A stretch of 64,000 nt of DNA from contig PNOF01000001.1 of NCBI GenBank assembly GCA_013824645.1, forward strand, positions 1 to 64,000. Reading direction: 5' to 3'. The notes below the pieces were generated by a model that ran no database searches, had not been told where the DNA came from, and saw only the letters and a program-made list of their open reading frames with translations. This stretch comes from Syntrophus sp. (in: bacteria). Its GTDB lineage: Bacteria > Desulfobacterota > Syntrophorhabdia > Syntrophorhabdales > Syntrophorhabdaceae. Shown piece by piece: positions 27,718 to 35,717 of this stretch. Positions within the stretch are counted from its first letter, which is position 1. Each line of letters starts with the position of its first letter. The translations under genes were made by a program, and so were the position numbers.

Positions 27718-28096
27718 ATTTCATAGCCTCCTCTTCATATTTGATCAATCTCTTTGCCAGCTTAAGGGCTGGATAATATCTGTTATTTAAGATATGTTCA
27801 CTGATTTCCCCGAGCATTTCTGTAGTGCTTGGCGCTGCTTCAACAACATCCTTGACAAGCGACCAGTAAAGGTTATGTTTTTCGACAAGGTCCTTGCTGT
27901 CGATATACATAAGCTGGATGATAAAATAGACCCTTTTGCAAGGGGTCACAGCTTCTTTTTCGCGGAGTATGTCTTTCTGGCGCAATATGGGTACATTATT
28001 CTCTACGATAAATTCACATTTTGTATTACCATTCGTTATCACTGCACCGTCAATAATCAAACGCTCATGTGGCTTCAGGTTTATCTTTAGGGCCAT
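27689..28096 (-). CDS. flbT: Flagellin mRNA regulator FlbT
   Basis: 135 residues from ATG 28096 (GAGG 5 nt upstream). MALKINLKPHERLIIDGAVI is the FlbT start; LREKEAVTPCKRVYFIIQLMY follows. In Caulobacter, FlbT binds the 5' leader of flagellin mRNA and lowers its stability until the hook is built. Placed after flagellin and before flaF, it suggests the same kind of control here. The in-frame extension up to 28171 overlaps the small upstream gene and is rejected. Confidence 0.9.
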   Translation of the reverse strand: MALKINLKPHERLIIDGAVITNGNTKCEFIVENNVPILRQKDILREKEAVTPCKRVYFIIQLMYIDSKDLVEKHNLYWSLVKDVVEAAPSTTEMLGEISEHILNNRYYPALKLAKRLIKYEEEAMKYARTRAQRV

Positions 28097-28112
28097 ATAA
28101 TGTCCTCTACCG

Positions 28113-28319
28113 TTATTTCTCAGTTTTAAACATACTCTGCGTGACACAGATCGGGAAAAATGGCGGATCATTCGTCTTTGTTGTCCCTTTGATTTCCGGT
28201 TTTGTACTGATAGATACCGTATCCGACGTTTCCAACTGCGGATGGGACTTTTTTTCCGCTATCTTCATATGCATGGTAACCGGTAAAGATATCGTATTCC
28301 CTATCTTATCTACTGTCAT
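28113..28319 (-). CDS. Small unknown protein between flagellin and FlbT
   Basis: 68 residues from ATG 28319, preceded by a strong GAGGAGGTG ribosome site 4 nt away. Sequence MTVDKIGNTISLPVTMHMKIAEKK then a Ser/Thr/Lys-rich tail. No family recognised, no signal or membrane segment. Its clean ribosome site and tight packing (75 bp after flagellin, 16 bp before flbT) argue for a real gene in the flagellin operon. Confidence 0.65.
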   Translation of the reverse strand: MTVDKIGNTISLPVTMHMKIAEKKSHPQLETSDTVSISTKPEIKGTTKTNDPPFFPICVTQSMFKTEK

Positions 28320-28349
28320 AACACACCTCCTCACTACTACGAGGTTATT

Positions 28350-28376
28350 GGAGGAGGGCGCTATGCCCTCTCCTCC
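28350..28376 (-). terminator. Intercistronic hairpin after flagellin
   Basis: GGAGGAGGGC and its near complement (one 2-nt bulge) form a GC-rich stem around a 5-nt loop, 19 bp after the flagellin stop. No T-run follows, so it more likely stabilises the flagellin end of the message or attenuates read-through than fully terminates. Confidence 0.4.
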
Positions 28377-28394
28377 GTAGTCCTCATTACCCGT

Positions 28395-29552
28395 TTACTG
28401 GAACAATCTCAACACTGACTGCGCAGCCTGAGCTGACATGCTCAATGCCGATGTACTGATTGACTGTCTTGTCTGGAGCATAAGCATATTGGCGCCCTCT
28501 TCGTTAGCGTCTGCCAGGGTCAGATTGGCAGCACCGGTCTGAAGGGTTTCCGCAATGCCTGTAATCCATTCATTCCTGGCACTAACAATAGCCAGGTTAC
28601 TGGACAGGTCCGAAGATTTGGTTCTCAGCGTCTCAAGACCGGCTTCCAGTTTATCAATACTGGCCTGGAGCGTTGCTTCGCTTGTCGATGTCAATGTTGC
28701 ATCCAATGCCAAACCAGACCTGCTGCCGTCGAAAGAAGCGACCGCCAGGTTGTGGCTATTGCCGAAACGGACAGTCATATCGTTTGCAGTGGTGGATGCA
28801 CCTCCGAGAAGGTTTTTGCCTTTGTAAAAGGCGTCGCTCTTCAAGTCGTCAAGCTGGTTCATCAAGGTGCTGTACTGGGCTAGTTTTGAAGTCAGGTCAC
28901 CCGTGGCAGCTACAGCCGATTCTGAATATGCGAGGCTCAACGCAGCTGAGTACTCAATGTCAGTTGCACCCATTGTAGCGCCAGCAGTAGTAGCAGTGAC
29001 GGTAAGAGCGCTACCGTTTACTGAGGCTGACATGGGACGCGTTTCTGTGGCTGCGTTAATTGCGGTTGCAAGGGCTGCTGCAATGCCTGTCGTTGTTCCA
29101 CTATCGATTGAGAAAGTGGTAGCCGTAGTCGCAGTACCAGCCACTGCCGTAAAGGCGGTCCCACCGATGCTAATCGTAGTGCCGGCAGTTATGCTCGTGG
29201 CTGCATTGATTGTCAGGGTCTGGCTTGCAGATCCTGTACCTGCTGCAAGAGCGCTCTTTGCGGACTCGGCAACAGCCTTTGCAGATTCAATGAGCTTTGT
29301 TATGCCGGTGATCGCTGTATCTGCCGCCTTAATGGTCTGGATTGCCTCTGAAATACCATCCTTAAAGCTGAGGAGATCGTTTGCACGGTTATTATGAGCC
29401 AGGGCGGTAAAAAAGTTTGAGGGGTTATCAAGTGCCGAGTTGACTTTCTTGCCTGTGGCCAGCCTTTGCTGGGTCATTTCCTGTAAAACGTTCGTTGACT
29501 GTAATGCCAATAGGTTCTGTCTCATGCCAGTTGTTAAAGTTATTGAACTCAT
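28395..29552 (-). CDS. fliC: Flagellin
   Basis: 385 residues. Conserved D0/D1 N-terminus (LQSTNVLQEMTQQRLATGKKVNSALDNP) and C-terminus (SISTSALSMSAQAAQSVLRLF). The centre (about 105-215) is Ala/Thr-rich and looks like a flagellin IN-type insertion (QTLTINAA, TAINAAT, LTVTATTAG). Short flagellin of the kind handled by FlaF/FlbT systems. The ribosome site AGGAG lies 7 nt before the ATG, after a leader of about 115 nt from a sigma-28 promoter. Many surface Ser/Thr in the variable core are plausible glycosylation sites for the neighbouring giant enzyme (inference). Confidence 0.95.
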   Translation of the reverse strand: MSSITLTTGMRQNLLALQSTNVLQEMTQQRLATGKKVNSALDNPSNFFTALAHNNRANDLLSFKDGISEAIQTIKAADTAITGITKLIESAKAVAESAKSALAAGTGSASQTLTINAATSITAGTTISIGGTAFTAVAGTATTATTFSIDSGTTTGIAAALATAINAATETRPMSASVNGSALTVTATTAGATMGATDIEYSAALSLAYSESAVAATGDLTSKLAQYSTLMNQLDDLKSDAFYKGKNLLGGASTTANDMTVRFGNSHNLAVASFDGSRSGLALDATLTSTSEATLQASIDKLEAGLETLRTKSSDLSSNLAIVSARNEWITGIAETLQTGAANLTLADANEEGANMLMLQTRQSISTSALSMSAQAAQSVLRLFQ

Positions 29553-29582
29553 GATATTTCTCCTTTTCTAGGAATTTTTTCT

Positions 29583-29600
29583 CCCAACGATCTCGTCGGG
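29583..29600 (-). promoter_or_regulatory. Hairpin in the flagellin mRNA leader
   Basis: CCCGACGAGATCGTTGGG on the minus strand folds into a 7-8 bp stem with one G-T pair, about 20 nt upstream of the ribosome site. With flbT in the same operon, it is a candidate site for leader-based control. Confidence 0.45.
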
Positions 29601-29675
29601 GATTACCGCTTTTTGTACCCACTCACTTTTTGTTTAACCTCCTTCGCGAGTACCAATCTCATCTTCATACAACAA

Positions 29676-29702
29676 TTATCGGATGCTTGTGAAATAACTT
29701 AA
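29676..29702 (-). promoter_or_regulatory. Sigma-28 promoter of flagellin
   Basis: TTAAGTTA (29695-29702), exactly 11 bp, TCCGATAA (29676-29683), against the FliA consensus TAAAGTTT-N11-GCCGATAA. It gives a leader of roughly 115 nt before the flagellin ATG. Confidence 0.8.
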
Positions 29703-29763
29703 GGACAGAATATTTATCAGAGTACACCTCTGCGATACATGCGTCATTTCATGTAGAGGAAAT

Positions 29764-29883
29764 ATTGCAAAACGTTTTGTCATGCCCAAATACTCTTGTC
29801 GGGCATCCATGATTTTAAATAGTCATTAAACTGGATTCCCGCCCAGAAACTATGCGGGAATGACATATTGGGATTTTTGCAAT
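29764..29883. repeat. MITE/REP-like inverted-repeat element
   Basis: Nested inverted repeats: outer ends ATTGCAAAA (29764-29772) and TTTTGCAAT (29875-29883), then TGTCAT/ATGACA. Inside are two hairpins, ATGCCC/GGGCAT and ATTCCCGC/GCGGGAAT (29835-29861). About 120 bp, between flgL and the flagellin promoter. The CCCGC...GCGGGAATGAC core is of a kind often dispersed in proteobacterial genomes. It may also end flgL transcripts. Confidence 0.5.
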
Positions 29884-29986
29884 TATCTCAAAGAAAAGAA
29901 GTTTTTGACGCAGATAAATGCAGATAACATGGGGTGGTTGACACTTCCCCTGCCCGTAATAAATTGTTTTTCGATCTATGACAATA

Positions 29987-31813
29987 TTATTTCAGATAAT
30001 TGAGGATACTTATTGCCTGCATCCTGGCCAAGGTGGAGAGTAATGCCTGGTAGGTGTTGAGGAGAGAGCTGAACTCTGTGGCAAGCTCCGACATATTTGC
30101 ATTTACGAGGTCTCCCTGCATTGTCTGAATCTTGCCCTCTTTTGTCTTGTTATTTTCGATCATTGTTTGCGCCAGGGTACCCTGAAATGCAATAACGCCA
30201 TTATTTTTGGTCGTCAATTCTCTGGCTGCATCTATGTTTTGTAAGTTCTTGGAAACCCATGTTGACTTGTCGGATTCAAAAGCATCCTTAAGGTTCTTCA
30301 GTAATTCAAAGATGCTCAGGTCTTTTACGTGAAAGGTGTCGTTTGCGTTGAGGTTATCCGTCACTCCGGTGCTGAAAAGTAATTTGATACGATTATTCGT
30401 CGTATTAGCTACACCTGCACCGTCGATAAACATACCCGCATCAAAGTCGCTGACATCATTAGTGCCGTTGCTTAACGCGGAATCCACATTATCAAAACCG
30501 AGGACACCTGCTGCAGTTGCACCGGTATTGGACCATTTGAAGTTGACAACTGCTCCGGTGTTGTTGGTAATATTAAACTTTCTCGTTGTTGAGTCAAAGG
30601 CAACTGAATAACCTGTACCGAGCCGACCCTGAATCTCGGTTGCAAGGGTTGCCCCTGTATAGCTCCCGTTCGTAAGTGTGATGGCTGTGCTATTGCGAAA
30701 GAGCGTATTGTTAGTTGCATCTATCGTGATATCCGCCGTCGTATCTACACCGCCGGTGTTGACCGGAATCGAGGTAATACCTCCGTCAATGGAATACCGC
30801 GCCCTGTTCACCAAGGCGCCTGTAGTGGAACCCCCTGTAGTAACCTGAGCAAGAAAAGCTTTTCTCCCTGTATCGAGGTCACTCTTCTCGGTTGCGCCGG
30901 TTGCGACAACAGAATCGATGGTGTCGAAGCCGAGGACACTCGCTGCGGTAGCCCCTGCATTGGACCAGTTAAAGGTAACGGCAGCGCCGGTATTATTGGT
31001 AACGGAAAACTTCCTTGTCGTTGAATCAAAAGCAACCGAATAGTTGGCGCCGAGCTGATTTTGAATCTCTTTTGCGAGGCTTCCGCCCGTGTACACACCT
31101 GATGTGAGGGTTCGCGTAGAAGTGACAGGAGGGACAGCGCTATTTGTGTAGACCATCGTGTTGTTGCTTGTATCGATAACATAGGCAAAACTATCCGTGT
31201 TGGAATAGATATCGCCGGTATAGGCATTCGCCACGTTTCCAAAGGCAACTTTGGAGGTATCATAGAAGGCCGCCCGGCCGGAAATCCCGTATTGTCCGGT
31301 TTGGGCCTTATCCACATATATCTTTGTGGCGTCCTCGCCCTGCTGACCTACGGTAAATGTGACGGAATAGTCATTATTCATTTGAAAGGGTGGAGTATCA
31401 GCCTCTTTGCCTCCAAATATATAGGCATTGCCAAGCTTTGTATTCCCGACAGTAACGAGCTGTTCGATGATACCATTTATCTCTTGTATGGCAGACTGCC
31501 GCAGATCAGACCCCATGGAATCAAAATTTGTGGCCATTTGCATTGCATTGTTCAATTGGCTGCCGATGCTCGAAAAAGACATATCGTACATGCTCACAAG
31601 AGTACTCAGTCGTTGCAGGTTATTATTGTACTGGGTCCCTAATTTCAGCTCTGCATCATATTGGATGGATGTTGCGTATTTTATAGGATCGTCGGAGGGC
31701 GCATTGATATTCCTTTGAGTAGAGATCTTTTTTTGTATATCATCGAGCTGCTTGCCAACCTTGCTGACATTCATCTGAAATAATCTATAGCGCAGGCTGT
31801 CTGATACCCTCAT
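29987..31813 (-). CDS. flgL: Hook-filament junction protein FlgL
   Basis: 608 residues, about twice the enterobacterial length. The conserved ends are present: MRVSDSLRYRLFQMNVSKVG with ISTQRNINAPSDDP, and the heptad C-terminus LLNTYQALLSTLARMQAISILNYL. The extra length is a central insertion (about residues 205-465) holding two copies of one segment, each with YSVAFDSTTRKF, TNNTGA and VLGFD. It overlaps flgK by 4 bp. The duplicated part probably forms surface domains and is likely antigenic or variable (inference). Confidence 0.93.
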   Translation of the reverse strand: MRVSDSLRYRLFQMNVSKVGKQLDDIQKKISTQRNINAPSDDPIKYATSIQYDAELKLGTQYNNNLQRLSTLVSMYDMSFSSIGSQLNNAMQMATNFDSMGSDLRQSAIQEINGIIEQLVTVGNTKLGNAYIFGGKEADTPPFQMNNDYSVTFTVGQQGEDATKIYVDKAQTGQYGISGRAAFYDTSKVAFGNVANAYTGDIYSNTDSFAYVIDTSNNTMVYTNSAVPPVTSTRTLTSGVYTGGSLAKEIQNQLGANYSVAFDSTTRKFSVTNNTGAAVTFNWSNAGATAASVLGFDTIDSVVATGATEKSDLDTGRKAFLAQVTTGGSTTGALVNRARYSIDGGITSIPVNTGGVDTTADITIDATNNTLFRNSTAITLTNGSYTGATLATEIQGRLGTGYSVAFDSTTRKFNITNNTGAVVNFKWSNTGATAAGVLGFDNVDSALSNGTNDVSDFDAGMFIDGAGVANTTNNRIKLLFSTGVTDNLNANDTFHVKDLSIFELLKNLKDAFESDKSTWVSKNLQNIDAARELTTKNNGVIAFQGTLAQTMIENNKTKEGKIQTMQGDLVNANMSELATEFSSLLNTYQALLSTLARMQAISILNYLK

Positions 31814-33210
31814 CGCCCAATCTCCAGAAGACTATTCATCATCAGATCAACAGCATTCATCAGACGGGCCGCCGCCTGGTACGCATACTGGTACTTGATA
31901 AGGTTCGACATTTCTTCATCGATGGAAACCCCTGAGACGCTGTCTCTCTGTTTTTCCACTGCGTTCATAAGATTTTGATGATATTCGGAAAGGTCCATTG
32001 CATTCCTTGAGAGACTCCCTGCCCTGCTCGCGATAGAAGCAGTATAATCGGTGTAAGTAGCGCTCTGTCCGCTGATCGTAACAGAACTCGTTCCGAGGTT
32101 GGCAAGGGCAAGGGCTACATCATTGTCAGACAGGTGAGCGGCAGAAGATGAAACAGCAATATTTCCTGAATCTGCCTTTACTTCATCGCTGATATCGAAA
32201 CCTGCGGCATAATTACTCGTCAAGTTCTTGAAAAAGTTGATGTTCGTTGTGCCGTTCATATTATAACCGGCACTGTGAATAGCATTTACCTCTGTCATAA
32301 GCGATTCTGCAAGATCATCGATAGTACCCATAAATCCGCTGATCTGGTTATCCCTGAGATCACGAAGGCCTTTCAAAGTCCCGCCCTGGATAGTGTCTGT
32401 AATATCATAGGAATTAAGCGAATTGCCCGACCAGGTTATCTCATAGAAATTATTATTCTCCAGATTCGGCTCCGCAGCAAGTTCATAGACAGTCACTCTG
32501 TCCACAAGGGCCTTCCCGCCCGATGTCATGACCGTCGCGCCACCGTCTCTATCTTCAAAATACTGGATATCTATTTTGCCTGAGAGTTCCTGGAGTAGCT
32601 GCGCCCTCTGATTGACAAATGTATTATTTTCTCCTCCATTGGCGCCGGCTGCATATATCTGATCATTTAAAGCGGCGATGGCATCAAGTATGCCATTTAT
32701 ATTCTCCACTTCTTTCAATATGTTATTGTCAACTTCTGTCTGCACATCTCTTAATTCACCGTAAATATTCCGGATACCATTGCTCACATTAATACCGGCA
32801 GTAGCCGCATTCGTCCGGGCGGTGACACTGAGAGGGTCCGCAGAAAGGTCTTGCCAGGTATTGAAAAAGGCAGCCACGCTTGACATCAGTTGCGTATTGT
32901 TCTCATCAAGAATACTCTCAATACGGCTGAAATATTGCGCATATGTTTTTTGCTCCTCCAGCGAATTATTTTCCTTTGCTATAGAGGCTTCAAGGTATTT
33001 ATCATAATGGCTCATAATTGTTGATACCTTGACTCCGTTGCCAAGGAGCCCCAAGTCAGTCATTAAGGCATTTTCTTCGACAAGGACTGCTTCCTGCCGC
33101 GCATATCCCTTTGTATTTACATTGGCTACGTTATTCGAGAGGACCTGCATTGCAGTCTGCTGCGCAAAAAGGGCGTTTTTTGCGATATTCAGGATGGACG
33201 TTATACCCAT
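31810..33210 (-). CDS. flgK: Hook-filament junction protein FlgK
   Basis: 466 residues. Typical rod/hook-family N-terminus (ILNIAKNALFAQQTAMQVLSN, then NVANVNTKGYARQEAV). FlgK features include LSADPLSVTARTNA, LNDQIYAAGANG and LLQELSGKIDIQYF. The C-terminus is SGVSIDEEMSNLIKYQYAY. It forms the first junction ring between hook and filament. Directly followed by flgL and preceded by its chaperone gene flgN. Confidence 0.96.
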   Translation of the reverse strand: MGITSILNIAKNALFAQQTAMQVLSNNVANVNTKGYARQEAVLVEENALMTDLGLLGNGVKVSTIMSHYDKYLEASIAKENNSLEEQKTYAQYFSRIESILDENNTQLMSSVAAFFNTWQDLSADPLSVTARTNAATAGINVSNGIRNIYGELRDVQTEVDNNILKEVENINGILDAIAALNDQIYAAGANGGENNTFVNQRAQLLQELSGKIDIQYFEDRDGGATVMTSGGKALVDRVTVYELAAEPNLENNNFYEITWSGNSLNSYDITDTIQGGTLKGLRDLRDNQISGFMGTIDDLAESLMTEVNAIHSAGYNMNGTTNINFFKNLTSNYAAGFDISDEVKADSGNIAVSSSAAHLSDNDVALALANLGTSSVTISGQSATYTDYTASIASRAGSLSRNAMDLSEYHQNLMNAVEKQRDSVSGVSIDEEMSNLIKYQYAYQAAARLMNAVDLMMNSLLEIGR

Positions 33211-33639
33211 TTATATGACCTTTGAGAGAAGTAAGGGCCTTTGCTCCAGATTTTTACCATAATTTGAGCTGTTAATGAAACCGACGATATGCTCTATGGA
33301 AGATTTTACATGGTCAATCGAGAAGGAAAGCAATTTCATATTTTTCTGGAGGGCTGTCTTGACATCGCGCATGGTATGTTCCATATCTTTCACGATGGAC
33401 TGCCAGGCACTACTCTCCAACAGCTCTTCCCTGTCTGTCATGGATTCGAGAATCTTCTCTTTCTCGCTCTTTAAATATTCAAGTTTTCTCAGGATTTCCT
33501 CTTTCCGGTTATTTTCCTGAATGATGCCTTCGAGAGAAAAAGAAATAATTGCGTCCCTTTCTCCCTGGAGAACTTTTAAAAAATCTTTCAGCGCTTTCTC
33601 TTCCTTGCGCGCTATCTCTATGATTGCATGTTCACTCAT
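33211..33639 (-). CDS. flgN: Flagellar export chaperone FlgN
   Basis: 142 residues, almost wholly helical. The middle (EEILRKLEYLKSEKEKILESM) and the position between flgM and flgK match the FlgN family, which keeps FlgK and FlgL soluble and delivers them to the export gate. The start codon shares one base with the flgM stop (TAATG), a coupled arrangement. Confidence 0.85.
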   Translation of the reverse strand: MSEHAIIEIARKEEKALKDFLKVLQGERDAIISFSLEGIIQENNRKEEILRKLEYLKSEKEKILESMTDREELLESSAWQSIVKDMEHTMRDVKTALQKNMKLLSFSIDHVKSSIEHIVGFINSSNYGKNLEQRPLLLSKVI

Positions 33640-33950
33640 TAGAATAGTTCATCCAAAAGCTGGCTTTTCATCATGCTTCTTGCCACAAGCTGACCCTTAA
33701 CATTGTATGTTTCGTTCTTAATTGCCTCTCTTATGGCATCGACCTTATCCTGTCTCACTGCCGGCTCTGCCTTTACCCTTTCCGTCAGTTCGCTGACCTG
33801 CTGTCTTTTGGTAGACAGTTCAACCGTGTCAAAGGCGTCGGTTGTCCCTCTCCCGCCTTTATCAACGGCAGGTTCTTTTTGCGGCTTACTCTGTGTTGCC
33901 CTTATAAGACTATCGAGAAGGTTGGTCTTGGTATCATTCTCTATCTTCAT
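33639..33950 (-). CDS. flgM: Anti-sigma-28 factor FlgM
   Basis: 103 residues. The disordered N-terminal half is followed by the sigma-binding region VDAIREAIKNETYNVKGQLVARSMM. It holds FliA inactive until exported through the finished hook. The gene has AAAGGAGG before its ATG and its own sigma-28 promoter inside the end of flgJ, giving feedback. Confidence 0.93.
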   Translation of the reverse strand: MKIENDTKTNLLDSLIRATQSKPQKEPAVDKGGRGTTDAFDTVELSTKRQQVSELTERVKAEPAVRQDKVDAIREAIKNETYNVKGQLVARSMMKSQLLDELF

Positions 33951-33966
33951 AGTCTACCTCCTTTTT

Positions 33967-34308
33967 TTACTTAACTATATTATCGCCACTTCTTTTTAAA
34001 ACTTTAGCATTTCCCTGGTCGGCATATTTCATAAGCATTTCTTTGATTCCAATCCCTTTATGGGCAAGGAAATCAGCCACTTTTTCATAAACTATGGACA
34101 TATAGGTTTGTTCCTTAAACCCTTTCTTTGAAATGTGGGTTGTTTTTTCCATTTCTTTCAGGATATTTAAAATAAAGTAGGACTCAAAACCTTCACAGAC
34201 TTTTTCCTTGTCACCTTCGGGGATTGATTGACCATAACGTGTTATTTGAGGCTCCTTCAGTGCAATGGGCAGTGTGCTATTCATAACAGACTTTAACATC
34301 TCACTCAT
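33967..34308 (-). CDS. flgJ: Rod-binding protein FlgJ (short form without muramidase)
   Basis: 113 residues. It carries the FlgJ N-terminal rod-binding domain (CEGFESYFILNILKEMEKT, then YMSIVYEKVADFLAHKGIGI) and lacks the peptidoglycan hydrolase half seen in enterobacteria. It serves as a rod cap or scaffold; another enzyme must open the wall. It lies 13 bp after flgI, and its 3' end contains the flgM promoter. Confidence 0.9.
   Translation of the reverse strand: MSEMLKSVMNSTLPIALKEPQITRYGQSIPEGDKEKVCEGFESYFILNILKEMEKTTHISKKGFKEQTYMSIVYEKVADFLAHKGIGIKEMLMKYADQGNAKVLKRSGDNIVK
33980..34006 (-). promoter_or_regulatory. Sigma-28 promoter of flgM
   Basis: TAAAGTTT (33999-34006), 11 bp, GGCGATAA (33980-33987): 15 of 16 consensus positions. 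It lies inside the last codons of flgJ, about 30 bp before the flgM start. It would let FliA drive its own anti-sigma factor and the flgM-N-K-L genes. Confidence 0.85.
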
Positions 34309-34321
34309 TCTATCACCTTCA

Positions 34322-35707
34322 TCATATCACTTCCAGATCCGCATGGAGCGCGCCGGAGGCTTTGATGGTCTGGAGGATGGTAATAATATCCCTCGTGGAA
34401 ACCCCTGTCGCATTTAATGCCTGGACCAATTCCCTGATCGATACACCGCCTTCCATCATATACCACCGTCCCTTTTCTTCTTCCACTCTAATAGTGGTAT
34501 CAGGTGTTACCACCGTTTCGCCTTTTGCAAAGGGCAGAGGCTGGCTTACCTTCTGGTCCTCTTTGATCTGAATACTCAGATTTCCATGAGAGATGGCAAC
34601 CGTTGAAATTTTTACGTTTTCACCGATAACAACGGTGCCTGTTTTTTCGTCAACCACAATTCGTGCAAGGAGATCGGGCTTGACATCAAGATTTTCCACT
34701 ATAGAGAGAAATTTAACCGGATTGGCCTTCATATCACCAGGCAGGTTGACAGTAACTGTCCCGCCGTCTTTCGCATATGAGGAACCCGCAAATATATCGT
34801 TAATACGTTCGGCAACCCTTCTCGCTGTCGTAAAATCGGGGTCCTTCAGTGCAATCATTATCACATCTGTCCGTAAACTTTCATAGGATATTTCCCGTTC
34901 TATCGAAGCTCCATTGGCAATTCTGCCCACAGTAGGATGGTTCTTCTGAACAGTAGCGCCCTGGCCGCTTGCCAGATAACCGCCGGTCACGATAGGCCCC
35001 TGGGCAATTGCATAGGTTTCCCCATCGGCTCCCCTTAACTGAGTGAGCATAAGGACCCCGCCTTCAAGACTCTTTGCATCACCTATAGATGATACGGTCA
35101 CATCTATCTTATTGCCGACCTTCGCAAAAGGAGGCAGATTAGCTGTAACCATTACCCCTGCTATGTTATTGACTTTTGTCGCCCTGGGGTCCACCTTTAT
35201 ACCGAGGGTTTCAAGCATATTGGCAAGACTCTGGTTTGTAAAAAGGGTATTTGTTTTGTCGCCTGTTCCATTGAGTCCTACGATAAGACCATATCCGATA
35301 AGCTGATTGGTCCTCACTCCGTTTATATAGCCCAGTTCTTTTATCCGTGCCGCATATGCAGGATGAATGAGAGCGCCTGCACAGAACATCAAAACAAAAA
35401 ATATAACAGGAAAGACCCTGGCGATGATCTTTGATTTTGTCTTCTGATTCAGCGTGAACCGCTTAATGGCGTTTTGTATCTCCCCGCCTTCTTCATCTCT
35501 CATCTTCTGCCTTTCAATTTCCCTCTTCCCTCTTCCCTCTTCCCTCTTCCCTCTTCCCTCTTCCCTCTTCCCTCTTCCCTCTTCCCTCTTCCCTCTTCCC
35601 TCTACATCCTGTGCTTCACCTTCTATGCTCTCCTGCAGCACAACATATCGGCACTCGCCGCTTGTCTTTGGTTCGCCTTTCTTAATTCTTAATTCTCCAT
35701 TTTTCAT
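34322..35707 (-). CDS. flgI: Flagellar P-ring protein FlgI with repeat-bearing 5' extension
   Basis: The mature P-ring protein is canonical: ARIKELGYINGVRTNQLIG, GLNGTGDKT, ending in IITILQTIKASGALHADLEV. It is preceded by a signal peptide (VIFFVLMFCAGALIHPAYA). The ATG at 35707 follows the flgH stop by 10 nt with GAGGG 7 nt upstream, so translation probably begins there. This gives 461 residues, about 90 more than usual, including four EGRGKRE heptapeptides encoded by 12 units of a 7-bp repeat. An ATG at 35503, just past the repeat, gives a 393-residue precursor of more normal size but has only a weak AAAGG. In either case the repeat controls frame or spacing at the start of flgI. Confidence 0.9.
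   Translation of the reverse strand: MKNGELRIKKGEPKTSGECRYVVLQESIEGEAQDVEGRGKREEGRGKREEGRGKREEGRGKREIERQKMRDEEGGEIQNAIKRFTLNQKTKSKIIARVFPVIFFVLMFCAGALIHPAYAARIKELGYINGVRTNQLIGYGLIVGLNGTGDKTNTLFTNQSLANMLETLGIKVDPRATKVNNIAGVMVTANLPPFAKVGNKIDVTVSSIGDAKSLEGGVLMLTQLRGADGETYAIAQGPIVTGGYLASGQGATVQKNHPTVGRIANGASIEREISYESLRTDVIMIALKDPDFTTARRVAERINDIFAGSSYAKDGGTVTVNLPGDMKANPVKFLSIVENLDVKPDLLARIVVDEKTGTVVIGENVKISTVAISHGNLSIQIKEDQKVSQPLPFAKGETVVTPDTTIRVEEEKGRWYMMEGGVSIRELVQALNATGVSTRDIITILQTIKASGALHADLEVI
35519..35602. repeat. 12 perfect copies of TTCCCTC
   Basis: An 84-bp uninterrupted tandem array of a 7-bp unit (GAGGGAA on the flgI coding strand). It lies between the two possible flgI starts. Loss or gain of one unit shifts the frame when reading from 35707. 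Confidence 0.95.
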
Positions 35708-35717
35708 AGCCTCACCC

